64,000 nucleotides of DNA from Gnetum montanum (taxonomy: Eukaryota > Streptophyta > Gnetopsida > Gnetales > Gnetaceae). Below the pieces are notes generated by a model. It had not been told where the DNA came from and searched no databases. It saw only the letters and a program-made list of their open reading frames with translations. The stretch is taken from the NCBI GenBank assembly GCA_015680685.1, contig MNCI01027001.1, positions 61,718-125,717 of the forward strand, read 5' to 3'. Shown one piece after another: positions 45,670 to 57,485 of the stretch. A program made the position numbers and the translations under genes. Each line of letters starts with the position of its first letter. The stretch's first letter is position 1.

Positions 45670-46544
45670 TGATAAGTCATGGTTGGCTACATCGACAAGG
45701 CCTTGTTGACTAAGCCTCATTGATGTGGCCCTGTTGATGCACCGTTCCATCCATTAACGCGACCCCATTGACATGGGGTCCATTTTTGCTTATAAATATG
45801 CACTCATTGGCTGCATTTATGGCATTAGATTGATAGTAGTAGCCGAACTCTTGCAGTTTGTTTATTTGAAAGTTAGAATAATTCTCCTGAGTGCTCGCAG
45901 TAGAAGTCATTGAGTGTACAAATCTTTATGTGGCATTAAAGATGAACTTCTTGATAAACCTTGCAGCATTTTGGATAGTTTAAATGTTTCATTTATTTAT
46001 TTAATACTCTCAGTTATTTATTCAATGCTTTCTAGTGATTAAGCTAATTAGGTAATTAAAAGAGATAAGCTAGATAGATTAATTACATAAGTATGACTAC
46101 TTTAAGTGTAACATGCATTTGCTTGGTAATCCTAGTAGCATTATTGCTTGGTGTGCCTAATGGCATAGTGCTTGGTATCCCAGCAGTGTATACGTGGGTT
46201 TAAGACATGTATGGAAAGTGGGACCGAATGCTTATGTTAGGGCTAGTTAGAGATTAGTTAGTTAGTTAATTTAGATTAGTCATTAAATTACTTTATCTCT
46301 CTCTTCAAAGCACCAAAGGACATAAAATATAAAATGACAAAAATCATATGTCTCGATTACACTTAACCATACCTTTGTACTTCACAAGTGTAATTGAAAA
46401 GACAATGAATGACCTTAGGGCAAGATTCACTTCCTAGAAGACTAGTGCATCGGAAGCTATGGAGTCCACAGAATTTGACTGGATTACACGTGAACGCTTT
46501 GTGATTCATATGGTTGGGCATAAGGGTATCTCAACTACTCATCA
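45670..46544 (+). mobile_element. 3' LTR of element D
   Basis: This LTR runs from TGATAAGTCATGG to ACTCATCA, with the TATA box TATAAATA at 45,791-45,798. It is followed by ATGAT (46,545-46,549), the right target duplication. It is 48 bp shorter than the left LTR, with indels. Confidence 0.92.
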
Positions 46545-46549
46545 ATGAT

Positions 46550-47235
46550 AATTGAAGCATTTGAATTGGTACCTTTAATGTAATTCATGTATCTTCTGAG
46601 AAAAGAAACATTTCAAAAGGAATTCCTTAAGCATATGAATTATTTACTAATATTCATCATAAAGTACTATTAATGGAAGGCCTTGCTCTCAAAATTCTCC
46701 AAACTTGATCTTGATATGGCATTCTAGATTTATGGAAACATCACCTAGTCCTTGTATAATTCTCAATGAATGTGTGATGTTTATGTGTGTTTTTCTTTTG
46801 TTGATTTTCTTTATGATGATTTCAAGGTATTTTGCCATGTTTGGGGGTGTTTTAGATGAGTCTAGGAGGTTATAGACCTCAAAATGAGCATTTTTATTTT
46901 TAGCCTTAGTAGGTTGGACGTCTACTCTAATAGTTAGATGTGTCAACTGCATTTAAGATGTCTTTTTTGGATAGTAGACATCTATCTTAAGAGGTAGATA
47001 GGCAAAATAATCTATGAATGGATGTTCAAGCAATGGATGCTTTATAAAAGTTGAATGGCATCATTTATGACTCTAACCTTGAAGACATGACCATTAGTTC
47101 TTCTAAGTAATTATGCCTTAGGAAGGCATAATATGCTACAAGGCATACATGGCACTATAAAAGGAACCCTAAGGCATAATTACTTAGCAATTTTGGCCAT
47201 TTGCACTGTGTATTACTTATAGGAGCTTGAGATTA
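46550..47235. other. Flank of element D, with a hairpin
   Basis: This is the sequence that continued from 23,394 before D inserted. No gene is supported; the minus-strand frame at 46,689-46,952 has no recognisable motif. A 20-bp inverted repeat lies at 47,103-47,187, with a TATA-like CTATAAAAGG inside its loop. Confidence 0.5.
47103..47187. repeat. Perfect 20-bp inverted repeat with 45-bp loop
   Basis: CTAAGTAATTATGCCTTAGG (47,103-47,122) pairs with its exact reverse complement (47,168-47,187). The 20-mer also occurs once at 15,115-15,134. It could be the end of a small foldback or MITE-like element, or part of an LTR. Confidence 0.8.
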
Positions 47236-47400
47236 CCAAGAAAGTGTACAATTTATTAGAACCCATGACTTAGAGCTTTCAAATCAAGAGTCTTACCACT
47301 AGGATAACACCTTATTGTTAGTGGTATTTATAATCATCTAATTCAACTTTCAATAACTATCCCCTTCTCCCCCCTTCCCCATCTTAAAAAAAGAGTTTTA
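47236..47400 (-). mobile_element. tRNA-derived SINE-like element
   Basis: The complement contains an A-box-like CCTAGTGGTAAGACTC and a B-box-like CATGGGTTCTAATAA, about 35 bp apart, typical of plant tRNA-derived SINE heads. The ends are not defined. Confidence 0.45.
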
Positions 47401-47659
47401 GGTTATTAACACCCCAAACTATAAGCACATAGCAAGATTGTAAAAGCTTCAAGAGTAAGAAAAGTTAAAAAACATATCAACATCACAATACAAGGACTTA
47501 CAGTAATTATGCTGATCCTTAGCTTCGCTCAATTTAGGGCCCTTCAGCATAGTTAGCTGCGTATAGTTGAACTAATGACCATTACTTACCTTGGTGGATT
47601 GAAGGCTGTTTACCTTCGAAATAAGGGTTGGAGAAGCAGGAAGAACCAGCAGGCCCTAA

Positions 47660-47820
47660 GGAAGGCCACCCAGCGCCCATTACCACCGTCCAGCGCCGCT
47701 GCCGATGCTCGTCACTGCTGCCCTTGTGTGCCTCTCTGCCTCTGCCTCGCCTGCCGCTGCCGTCTTGCGTGCCCCTCCTTGCCTGCCGCTGTCCCTGTCC
47801 AGCAGCCGCCCTACTTCCAA
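47660..47820. other. GC-rich patch
   Basis: About 150 bp rich in CCGCTGCC, CGCCTGCCGC and GCCTCTCTGCC words inside an AT-rich region. It lies just before the homology to the TatB 5' region and is absent from the copy at 59.4 kb. Open frames cross it on both strands, as expected from composition. It may be a CpG-island-like first exon/promoter or an inserted fragment. Confidence 0.45.
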
Positions 47821-47839
47821 CGTTGAAAGAATTGCCGGA

Positions 47840-49713
47840 AATCTTTCGGTTTTGTTCCAATTTTAAATAAGGATTTACCCGAGCCATTGAAGCAGGAACG
47901 GTAAAGTAGGTCAGTTCTGGGTGATGTTGTGAACAATCCCAAAATGTGGTTTTTTTTTTCATCCGATGGGTGGAAACATGATATTACTGGTTCAATAGGT
48001 TCATAGAACAACTCTGAAAATGGTATCCAAAGGTGTAGTAGTTTTAGGAATAAATTTGATGTAGTGTAGATATTTTACTGATTTCGAAGTTGGAGGGAAC
48101 TATGTTTATTTCAAAAAGTTATGGTATTCTAGGTTACACAAAATGTCATGGTTTTGAATCCCAATGTGCCATTAAAATCTAGCTGAATATTGTTTTGACA
48201 GAAAAATATTTGTTGCTAGTATGGGATCCTAACTTGTAGGCTTTTTTCTGTTCACTCTTATCATATAGTTTTTTTTTTGGCTTAATTCTATGTTCTCAGG
48301 CTACTTTGTGCGGGCGAATTTTCAGTTAAATAATATTGGGGCAGGGATACCTAAAAGATGTTCTGCGAAATATTTCTTCTCTTAGGATAAGAATTCATGC
48401 TTGAGAAATTAATTGCTACAGATGATTGTATGATTCAAAACATCTTGAAAAAACAAAATGCAACCTATAGATCGTGCAATATCTCTCACTTTTTATTTTA
48501 GATTATCAGTAATAAACATTCTCAATTTATTTCATGACCAAAAGATGTTCCAAAAATTGCTAAAACTTTTGTTAGATTAGTAGGTCAAGCAGTTGGCTAT
48601 GTTCAAAGTGCTCAAGGCAATTTGAAGATATATTGCATCAATCTCAGGCCAATCAAGTATGTTGTTAATTATAGAACTGTTGTATTCTATCTGTCATGGG
48701 TCTGCTTCAATATTAAAAATTTAATCGTGTTATTTATTGACTTTTGTATTCCTGTGGCGTTATATCCAAATCAGCTTATTGAAAACCATGAGAACTTAAC
48801 ACAGTGATTATTTTTAGTCCCAAAATTGTGTTATTTGCCCATGTATTCTCTGAATTGCAGTTTATGTACCCTTGATATTTTGTGGTTGCTGACCTGATCC
48901 GATTTCGCTAATACCTTCCTAATTAAGAACTGATTGTTTCTTCTTTCAAAGGTTCTGTGTCTTCTTTGATCTTTGTATGGGTCATTCTCTCTGAAATCCA
49001 TTCAGCATTTTCCTTAATTAATCTAAGGGCTCTTTTACTTGGCTTGTAGGAGGAGTATTTTCTGTTGCTGAAATCATGGGCTACTCTTTCTGACTATGGG
49101 CATTCTCTATACGATTTGGCTGATGCAGATTGTTCCTGTAGTGCCTATGGATCCACTTTATTGTATGCTATCTTCTTTTATCTAACCATTTTCTTTTATC
49201 ACCCAGCTTAGCTATGCTTTGCAAATATTTCAATACTCTAACTACTCCATGTTTGCCCAAACTTGCTAGCATTTTCTTTGTCCAGTTATGGCCCACATCT
49301 GATTTCTCATGTATCTACAGAACGTGTGCCCTTTCTTTGCTCATTTAAAGCAACCATTTTTAAAATTTTTTTTGGGTTCTTAATTCTACTTGATTTTCTT
49401 GCATTTCCTCTTCATTCATGCTCACCTTCTCTTTTGATTTTTATTTTCTTTTCATAAATATATCATTTATTGCATATGTAATGAGTCTTTCATCATGTTT
49501 ATTTTAGCTTTGTATGTAATAAGTCATTGATCATGTTTATAATGTTTTGCTGGTTCATCACAGGAATATATGCATAGATTAATCTGTTCTTAGGAAACCA
49601 ACATTGAATTTAGTATTACATTCTAAAGAGAAAAAAAAAAAAGAAAAAGAAAACCCCCTAGGAATCTATTGGGCATGCTAGTTGTATGATTGGATCAAGT
49701 TTAAAACATAGAA
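47840..49713 (+). pseudogene. Partial duplicate of the TatB gene 5' region
   Basis: This aligns with 59,508-61,475. It includes the presumed 5' UTR intron, exon 1 and exon 2. Exon 1 (about 48,359-48,392) has lost several bases after ATGTTC and the end of the exon with its donor site, which remains as GTAAGG in the 60-kb copy. Exon 2 (about 48,539-48,659) keeps PKDVPKIAK-like sequence but has a one-base loss in the CGAGGGCAG region, shifting the frame. Later exons are missing. The homology ends where a LINE fragment begins. Confidence 0.88.
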
Positions 49714-49718
49714 TCAGA

Positions 49719-50330
49719 AAGTTGAAAAGTAAATTCTACATAACTGCCATCAAACCTATGATCCTTTATGATGCAAAATGCTAGCATATTAAAATTGATG
49801 AGACACAATGTGTGCATCAAATAGAGAAGCGTATGCCTAGGTGGATGTTGGATGTGGTAAGAAAAGATCAAATTAACAACTCTCTTATTGTGGGAAGTCT
49901 ATGAGTAACTCCCATAGATAAAAAGATTAATGAAAGTTGTCTTAGATGGGTTGATCATGTGTTAAGAAGACTAGAGAATATCCTTGTTAGAAGATAAAGT
50001 GAGATGCTAGCCCAGGGTAAGACTCTTAATTTGGTAATTCCAAGTTATGGATTCAATACTAAGTTACAAAGTTGTAATCTGACTATATGTTTTGAAGGTA
50101 AATATTAAAAAAAAAAATGTTTTGGATTCCAACATCCGCTTCTATGCCTGCCCTTGTTAGAAGAGGTATTGAAGTTGAAGGAAACCAATAAAGAGATAGA
50201 CCAAAACATCCTAGCTGTATCATTGTCATTATTATCATCCTGGCCTTGTCCTAACAAAATGAAGTATGCTAAAGCAATCATCACCAAAAATAACCTAATT
50301 AAAACCAACTAAAGATGGTCCCAATAAATT
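49719..50330 (+). pseudogene. LINE reverse-transcriptase C-terminal tail
   Basis: The frame reads KLKSKFYITAIKPMILYDAK, then IEKRMPRWMLDVVRKDQINN, VTPIDKKINESCLRWVDHVL and RRLENILVRR. This order (KFYRTAIRPxMLYG..., RMLRWMxGxTRxDKIRN, LRWFGHVxRRP) is the tail of plant L1-type LINE polyproteins. Stops and the SINE insertion at 49,994 break it. Only the extreme 3' part is present, as expected from 5'-truncated retrotransposition. Confidence 0.85.
49982..50163 (+). mobile_element. SINE-like insertion with 12-bp target duplication
   Basis: CCTTGTTAGAAG occurs at 49,982-49,993 and again at 50,152-50,163. Between them are 158 bp with an A-box-like GCTAGCCCAGGGTAAGACTC, a B-box-like TATGGATTCAATAC and an A-run (50,107-50,117). 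It interrupts the LINE tail just after LENILVRR. Confidence 0.75.
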
Positions 50331-50514
50331 ATAAATAAATACAGATTTAGCTCTCTGTTAAAGGAAATTGTGAATGAGAACTCATGGAATTAAGTTTGGT
50401 AAATTCAATAGGACCATAAGGCATCATATTATCATCATAAAAGAACTTTAAAACATATCATAGGCCTTTTAAACAATGCCCAGGTTAAAATGAATCCCCA
50501 AATTTGTGAAAGGT

Positions 50515-50620
50515 TTTTGACCCCCCAAGATATACAGTTAAATTAGAATCAAACTCATAACTTTGACATTCTAAATCAAGATTTTACCACCAAGCTTACA
50601 CAACCTGATTGATGAAAACA
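50515..50620 (-). mobile_element. tRNA-derived SINE-like element
   Basis: The complement carries GCTTGGTGGTAAAATC (A-box-like) and TATGAGTTTGATTCTA (B-box-like). A related fragment lies at 57,930-57,985. Confidence 0.5.
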
Positions 50621-51534
50621 TGATTTGTTGTCATTCATCAAAGCCCTATGCAAACAATAACGATATTAAAGTTAATAGCATGGTACTAAGGCTATGCGAA
50701 CCGAGAAAGATTATTGCATAATTAGCATATCACCTGTAATTTTCAAATTGGAAGCTTGTGTTTTGTAATTATAAGGTCTAACGCAGTCAAACGATCAGCA
50801 AACTTGAACTCTTTTTTTGAATGAAATTTTCTGTCGACAACGAACAGGACAGGGAAGTGGGGTACAAATTTTCTTTCTTTGAAGAATTCCAGGTACTGCA
50901 ATAAACTTATTATCGGCAAAAGGTTGGATTCTCCTGCAAGTTTTGAATTTAGGAAAATCAATATGTTTATTCAAAGTCTGACATGCAAGCTAGGGTGTTT
51001 GGATGTTGTCTCCCTTTTGTCACTTCAAAAGATTTATGTTGCTTTTTAATTGTGTGATGAAACTAGTTTCGGAAAACTGGATATGAAGGTTTGCATGTTG
51101 TTTTCCAAGATTGTTGAATGGAATTTATATGATTTTCAAGGCATTTCTATTTTTAAAAATTTTCTTTTGGAAGTTAGCATATCACTGTTTCAGTGAGTTT
51201 TAGTTTCTGATACATGAATTACATCATACTTAAAATGAAGCATGCCATATTTGATGTTAGTGCATAAAAACGGATATCACATCAAATGCTGTTTGATTTG
51301 CACTTTTGCCATTATCAAAAAACACTCAAAACAAAAATCATTTTATGTTTGCTACGCAGACTTTGTTTACTGAATTGGTTTTTGTGAACAAACTTGTTTT
51401 TACTGTTGATGCTATGCTCTTTTGTCCATCAAGGATCATCAATAAATTTTTTGGGCTCGTACTTTATTGTTTCTAGCAGGTCACCAAAATCAATCCAGAT
51501 TTTTTGATTTCTTTCAATAAATGCCTATTTTCAG
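50621..51534. other. Upstream region / 5' introns of RRP36
   Basis: No coding exon is recognised. The stretch is T-rich and intron-like toward its end, closing with TATTTTCAG at 51,526-51,534. The RRP36 first (5' UTR) exon and promoter probably lie here or further left; I could not place them. Confidence 0.4.
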
Positions 51535-51560
51535 GTTTAGGTGGTTAGGATACCGAGGCC
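51535..51560 (+). other. RRP36: RRP36 5' UTR segment of exon 1
   Basis: The CDS exon opens with an acceptor TTTTCAG at 51,534, so 26 bases of 5' UTR precede the ATG and at least one upstream non-coding exon exists. Confidence 0.65.
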
Positions 51561-54500
51561 ATGTATAAGGCTAAAGGGCACAAAAACGGTTTGGCAAAGA
51601 AAAAATTTGCCCAGGCTCCTGGAAATTCTTCCAAGAATGAGAGTGGAGATGATGTTATAGAGTGGAATGTTAGTGATACATTTTCAAAAGAGAGTGATGC
51701 ACGTATTCCAAAAGAAGAAAGTGAACATGAAGATGATGATACCAAAGAAATGGTAAGTAACTTTTAATTGCATTGGTTAATAGTTTTCATTTTAGTTCTA
51801 TCAGAATTATGTCATGATTCAAAATTGCATTTTGTCCCCAACTTGTTTTAGGAGTTAGAAAAGCAACTTGCAGATATTCCATTTGAAAAACTCCAGAAAA
51901 TGCGTTCTGATGGACGAGAAAGAACATTCTCAATTTTCAGAGGACGTGGTAAACTGGCTCGGGCTAACAAAAACCGGTTGGTTATATTTGCATTGAAGTA
52001 TTTGTTGGTTTTTGTTACTGTCAAGTTACCTGATCTATCATCGAACGTTGCAGGCCAATGGAAATGAGTAGCAAGAAGCCTGTTGGAAGATATAGAGAAG
52101 TTGTTCAAGCTCCTAAACAGGTACATGTTATGATATGGTCCTTACAGAAGCATTCTTAAAGTAATGCAATATCATTATTGCAATTGGGTGTTGTGCTTAT
52201 TTTCAGACACTTTTAGTGTTTGTCCCCATGCTTGTTGAACTGAAGTTCATTAAATCTGGAGTTTGTAAGCTTCCAATTATTGTCTACTTTCTGAGAGCAG
52301 CATTTCATTAGTGTAAGCAAGTATGGAAGTAGTTATAGACAATCCTGAGGGTTGCAAGCGTGGTATTCAATATTACTATCCAGGCTGAGAAGCAACTTGG
52401 GAAGAGTATCTAGGAAGGAGCTCCTTGTGTATGTAGATATCCCGTTGAGCATACATATAACAATTATGTGATTAGCTGCAACTACGAGTTTTTACATTAA
52501 TGTCTTGAGTTTCACTTTTTGGTTACTGTTTTGTTCTTTTCTTTGCAATGTGCTTCTAACAGATCATGTAATAGAGAAATTTCAGTTCTTATTTTGAAAT
52601 ATTATTTGTCAATTTTATGAAATTAACAAAAACTGTATATTACATTATTGAGTTTTGTGTTACAAGAGTATTAGTTTGTGTTCATTTTACTTGAAAGACA
52701 ATTTAGAATTGACAAGTTTTTCAATTTGAGTTTGACGTTATCATGTTTTTGGGAACAAGTAAAAACAATATTTTGCTGAAAAGGTTAGGATGATAATGTA
52801 AAAACAATATTTTATTAAGAACAAAATTTAGATTTGATGAATATTATGAAATATTAGAATTTGTTACAAAGCACATTATCAGTTTTCTGTGGTTCTTTCT
52901 TCAGGTCGTTCGAGATCCAAGATTTGAGTCACTATGTGGAGATTATGATCAGTCCAGGTGAGCTTTTCAGTACTGAATCAAAAACATTATTCTCTCTGCT
53001 GCAGGTCTTTACTATGAACTGAGACCCAAATACATATGTGAATCCTCCCTACTGCCTTCAGGATTTAGAGTGACATCATATGAGTGGATCCAGCTTGGTT
53101 GGGCCCATTATCTCTAGTGCCTTTTTTAATAAAATCAACGATATGCTAACTCACTGGGATACTATACTAATTTGAATCAGATGCTATCTCATACCAAACA
53201 TAATAGCCCATAATCATTACATTCAACGTGGCTACACTAAAATAGTTTCAAATAAACAACCATCCAGGCACTTCGTATAATTAAGAAACATTGGCAATCA
53301 ATTAACAAGGTGCATGACATGGAATGACTCAAAATTAAAAAGTAACTAGAGCTAAACTAGATTTGCTTGATTTGGTGCAATTTACCAAATCTATGTTAGA
53401 TTTGATTGATGCAATCTTCACTCAATAGCAAGTTCACTGTTTTTAATTCCATAATGTTGAAAACACCTGTGAAAACAATGCATCAGCATAGTTCCTACAT
53501 GAGCTACCTTTGTACATGAGCTACCTTTTTGAGTTAAATTGTGTATTAAATTAACCAAATTTTTTTTCAGCTACTCAAATTCCGCACAATATATTGGGCT
53601 GCTTCATGAATAAAAAACTAAATGTTTTTTCCCTTTTCTTTAAGTTTTTAAATTGACACTGAATTTGTGGTTCTTGGCTAAAATGCTTTCACGTTACTTT
53701 CTTCCTGAACATTTACTATGTCTTTTTCAGTATGATTGCTTTAATGTTATATATAATCTGCAGGTTCAGAAAACTATATAGTTTCATTTTTGAGGAAGAG
53801 CTTCCTAGAGAGCGACAGGTGTGCAGTTGTAGTATGATTTGCTTTTTTAAAAGGCATAATTTTCAGCATGTTGGGTAAAATGTTTGTTTCTGGCCATAAT
53901 GAGAATTGTTTTTTTATTTTTTTATTTTTTGTATGCAGAAACTTCAGAAAATGCTTAAATCTAATAAAGATGATCAATCAGCGAGAGAGACAGAGAGACA
54001 TCTCTCTTGGATTGTGAGTTGAACATCTCATCTTTCACTATTTCACTAGAGGAAACGAGCAATTATACATATTAATAAACCTATATTTCATTTACAAGGG
54101 ATATTGGTACTGTACTATACTTAGAGATGTTGAAAAGTGATATGTTTATGAGAAGAAAATACTTGCAGAAATAAACAAAATTAGAAAAATAAAAGTAAAA
54201 AGTAGAGAAAAAGGCCTATAAACTAATTGAAGTGCAGAAAATTAGTTTGATAGGAAACATGACCTTTCAGATGTTTATGGTCATCCTCTTCTTAGCCTTC
54301 TACCATCACTAAGGAGTAGGTTACATGAGTTCTCTTTTACTGTTTGCCTTTAACATTTCTACTTGAAATCTTTTACCATCACTAAGGGGTAAGTTACAAA
54401 ACCTTTTAACATTTTTACTTGAAATTTTCCAGAGGGGACATGAACCCTGTTCTGAAGAATTTTCCTTTGCCTTATTGGGATATTTTCAATCCACCGCCAC

Positions 54501-55585
54501 TGGCTTGTCTTCAGTTTGACCATAATACTTAATACTATTTCTTCAGTTTGACCATAATACTTAATACTATTTCTTATATTTTATCAGTCTCACCATCTGT
54601 TCACCATCTGTTTGGAGCATTGATCCTAGGTAGTGGAACTGTTTAAATTGCAAGAGTTTTTTTTTTCTTGAATTGTTGTTTTTTTTATCAAGGATTACAT
54701 TTTCATTAAAATTACATTTCATTTATTATGTTTTGCTTCTTATTTGTAAGTCCTGTGATTCTAGAGCCTCTCCAATTTTCCATTTTAGCAACAAGATTTG
54801 CTGGAGATGCAACCACTGACAAGCAGTTATAACTTGAGTAATAAGTAATTATAGCATTGGCCTGTAATTGTCACGGACCATTACAGGATTGAACCAGCCA
54901 ATCTGGTGTTTTGGCTTTTGTTTCCTAGGACCCGTTGATTTCTCAACCCATTCAACCGTTGGAGGTCATTTTCCAGTCTGCAATTGATTTCTGCATTTTC
55001 TTGTTTGCAGGATATATAATTACTTCAAAACTAGATTGGAATTGCATTTAGATAAAGAAATTAGCCTAGATTTTTCACAATGTTGTGTTGCCTTCTTACT
55101 TAATTGTGAAATTCGTCAGGATAATCAATTAAAGAGAGATCAGGAAAGTAAAAAACGCTCGGAAAAGGTACGTGCACATAAGGAGGAGGAGAAGCAGGCT
55201 ATTAAGCAGGGAAAAAGGCCATTTTACCTAAAGAAATGTTAGTGCAAAATCTCACTGATTATATTGATTTTTTTCCCTTTTGGTAAACATGTTTAGGGTA
55301 ATATGTCTATTTCATTCTTTGACATACATGTGTTTTGCAGCGGAGATTAAGAAAAAGGAACTTGCCGAGAAATTCGAGTCACTCAAGGTGTGTTAAAAGT
55401 AACCCCATTTCAATTGTACGTGACGGTTGTCATTGATACTGAAAGTTGTCACAATGTATTAAACTTCCATTATATTTTTTCTCCAGGAGTCTGGCAAACT
55501 TGAAAGTTTCATTGCAAAGAAAAGGCAGAAAAATGCTGCAAAAGATCACCGCTACATGCCATATCGCAGAACGGATGTATCATGA
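51561..55585 (+). CDS. RRP36: RRP36, nucleolar rRNA-processing protein (9 coding exons)
   Basis: RRP36 acts in the nucleolus in early pre-rRNA cleavages leading to 18S rRNA. Coding exons: 51561-51752, 51852-51976, 52054-52120, 52905-52957, 53764-53818, 53939-54013, 55120-55237, 55341-55387, 55487-55585. All have GT/AG borders and phases that fit, giving 276 residues, normal for the family. Order: acidic N-terminus (EESEHEDDD); PMEMSSKKPV; VVRDPRFESLCGDYD; a charged helix rich in Lys/Glu (LKRDQESKKRSEKVRAHKEE); GKRPFYLKKSE; LKESGKLESFI; then the basic tail NAAKDHRYMPYRR. These blocks, in this order, are the RRP36 (DUF947) signature. The start is the first ATG after a splice acceptor at 51,534. 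No disabling lesion is seen. Confidence 0.93.
54300..54610. repeat. Short tandem duplications in RRP36 intron 6
   Basis: A 32-bp unit containing CTTCAGTTTGACCATAATAC is exactly doubled at 54,509-54,572. A ~75-bp degenerate duplication (TACCATCACTAAGGRGTARG ... TTTCTACTTGAAAT) lies at about 54,300-54,430. They have no effect on the exons. Confidence 0.75.
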
Positions 55586-57380
55586 CGACTTGGAGGGTGG
55601 TTGGCATGGGCGTTATATGAAGCCTTTGAATTATACGAAATTTGATGATGCAGAGGATTTTCAGTTATACGGAGTCTTGATCTTGCAAACTTCCTCCCAT
55701 TTATTCTATCGGTAGCCATTCCTCTGATAAATTCAAAGGCAAGGCATATAACAAACTGCATTCCTTGTATTAATGCTATGTTAAGATCTTTCGGTGATCT
55801 TGGGGATATTGATCATAGTAATTCAAATTTTGATTAGTGTTTTGAGGATCTTTGTATGCCAATAATATAACTGTTTGATCTGAATTGCTGCAATGGCCGA
55901 TGCATATTTTGGATGGGCTGCCAATCAATTTCTTGCTGTAACGTTCAATTATATTATATATTATCCGTAACCAAGGTTACAGTTTCAGTTACAATTTTGT
56001 AATGAGAATGCGGATAATAACTTTCTGGCATCTTTGTCAACTCATGGGCAATGCAAGCCAATTAATTGTCTCCCATTTGCAAGGAAATTGAGATTCTCGG
56101 TATGCATAAATTTGTTCTTGCTATGTTTATGTTAACGTGTTTTCCGATTTGATTTGATTGATTCTCTGATTTTATCCATCCCATCTGGTCGGAGAGGGTT
56201 TGCTGTTTATTTTTGCGGTGACTGATATTTTTCAAGTCTGCCGTCTGCCGTGAAATGGGGTAGCTTATGCTGAGACTCATTTACACTAACGATGGAGTTA
56301 CTTCACATAAATGAAATTACGGTTTTAAAATTGTAAACTTGAAACTGAAATTTTTAATTATCTTTATTAAGACTTTGCATTTTTTACATCAGATTGAGAA
56401 TTCCTTAAATTCATTTTACAGAGTTTTTATTTTGAAAATTTATACTTCAGTACTGGTCAGTGGAATTGTATAGAGTGGCAGGGAAATCAAATGAAGAAAC
56501 ATACATTGAAATAAAGTTGTAAAGCTAAGGAGATTGGATTAGAAAGCTCCCTACCTCTACATCAAACAAAATCGATCTAATCATAGAAATCAGATAAAAA
56601 TTTACATTAAATCTAGGGTCAAAATCAAAATAATTAAAAACAAAAAAGAAATATAAAACAAAGTAATTTTTTTCGGAGCAGTTTATCCAGGGCCAACCTC
56701 CTTGCCTGTACTTATAGAAATGGACTGTAATGAATTAATAAATATAAATATGAATTTCACTGCCCAAAAATTGAGGGAGAGGGCTTAACACTGAACAGTA
56801 AGTTAAACTTTATCTATCAATTACATCAGCACTATGGTATCACGTTAGTATTTGCAAATTTGTTCCTGAAAATTATGCCTGAAAATATTTCCAATATTAC
56901 TTTTTAGTTACAATGAAGAAAACTTTCAATGAAGGTTCGACAATTAATTTGCCTCTTGCAATATTAATTTCTTCTATATTGGAAAAACTTTTGACTTCTC
57001 TTGCAATTTGTTCCTTATTTTTGACTATTGCATTTACTTTTCTTTACGAGAGCATTCTTGTTCTCTTTACCTGAAAGTCTTTAGTAAAAAGTGCAAACCC
57101 CTAAAGGTGCTTTTGAACAAGGGAAAAGCCTAATCCATTTACTACCATAGAGGAGAGGTTTTTGAAGATTGGTTGTAATTAAAGATGAAAACCTGAAAAG
57201 ACTTTGGCATAATTATTAGGCATTTTCTTTATGTTTTTTTTTTCAATATTGATGATTTGATGTACTATGAATTTTCTTAATCATTATTATTTTTTTGGGT
57301 GTAACACTAGTCAATAATTAATATTCTACTCCTGATTTTTAAAAATTAGTTTTAAGGATGTACAACCAAATGGACTTCCC
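55586..57380. other. RRP36 3' UTR and intergenic DNA
   Basis: The RRP36 3' UTR should begin at 55,586; AT-rich 3' signals are possible near 55,860-55,870 (AATAATATAA). Beyond this I see no gene, and the short open frames are not convincing. Confidence 0.5.
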
Positions 57381-57384
57381 AAAA

Positions 57385-57485
57385 ACTAGAAAGTGGCAAA
57401 AATTTTGCCTTGGTAACCTAGGTCATAGGTTTGATTCTATTGGGCAACATTGAGTTTATAAATTAAAAAAAAGAAAAACAAATTT
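57385..57485 (+). mobile_element. tRNA-derived SINE-like element
   Basis: AGTGGCAAAAATTTTGCCTT, CCTAGGTCATAGGTTTGATT and an A-rich tail (57,460-57,480) follow the A-box, B-box, tail order of plant SINEs. Confidence 0.5.

Larger units (their letters stand above)
23395..46544 (+). mobile_element. Element D: complete, decayed Ty3/gypsy retrotransposon with ORF3
   Basis: The two LTRs (923 and 875 bp) start TAATGAGTC/TGATAAGTC (ancestor probably TGATGAGTC) and end in CATCA. A direct repeat ATGAT flanks the whole element at 23,390-23,394 and 46,545-46,549. The internal order is PBS, gag, protease, RT, RNase H, integrase, spacer, ORF3, polypurine tract. Element E (34,662-44,593) sits inside ORF3; without it and its extra target copy, D is about 13.2 kb. 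The integrase-last order and the primer site place it in the Ty3/gypsy class; the Athila-like choice is by motif feel only. All ORFs contain stops, so it is dead. Confidence 0.92.

Noticed and set aside
47575-47962. Open frames on both strands across the GC-rich patch, including a 126-codon minus frame
   Set aside because: Both strands are open because GC-rich DNA has few stops. The residues are low-complexity Arg/Ala/Gly or Cys/Pro/Leu, with no motif and no conserved neighbour copy.
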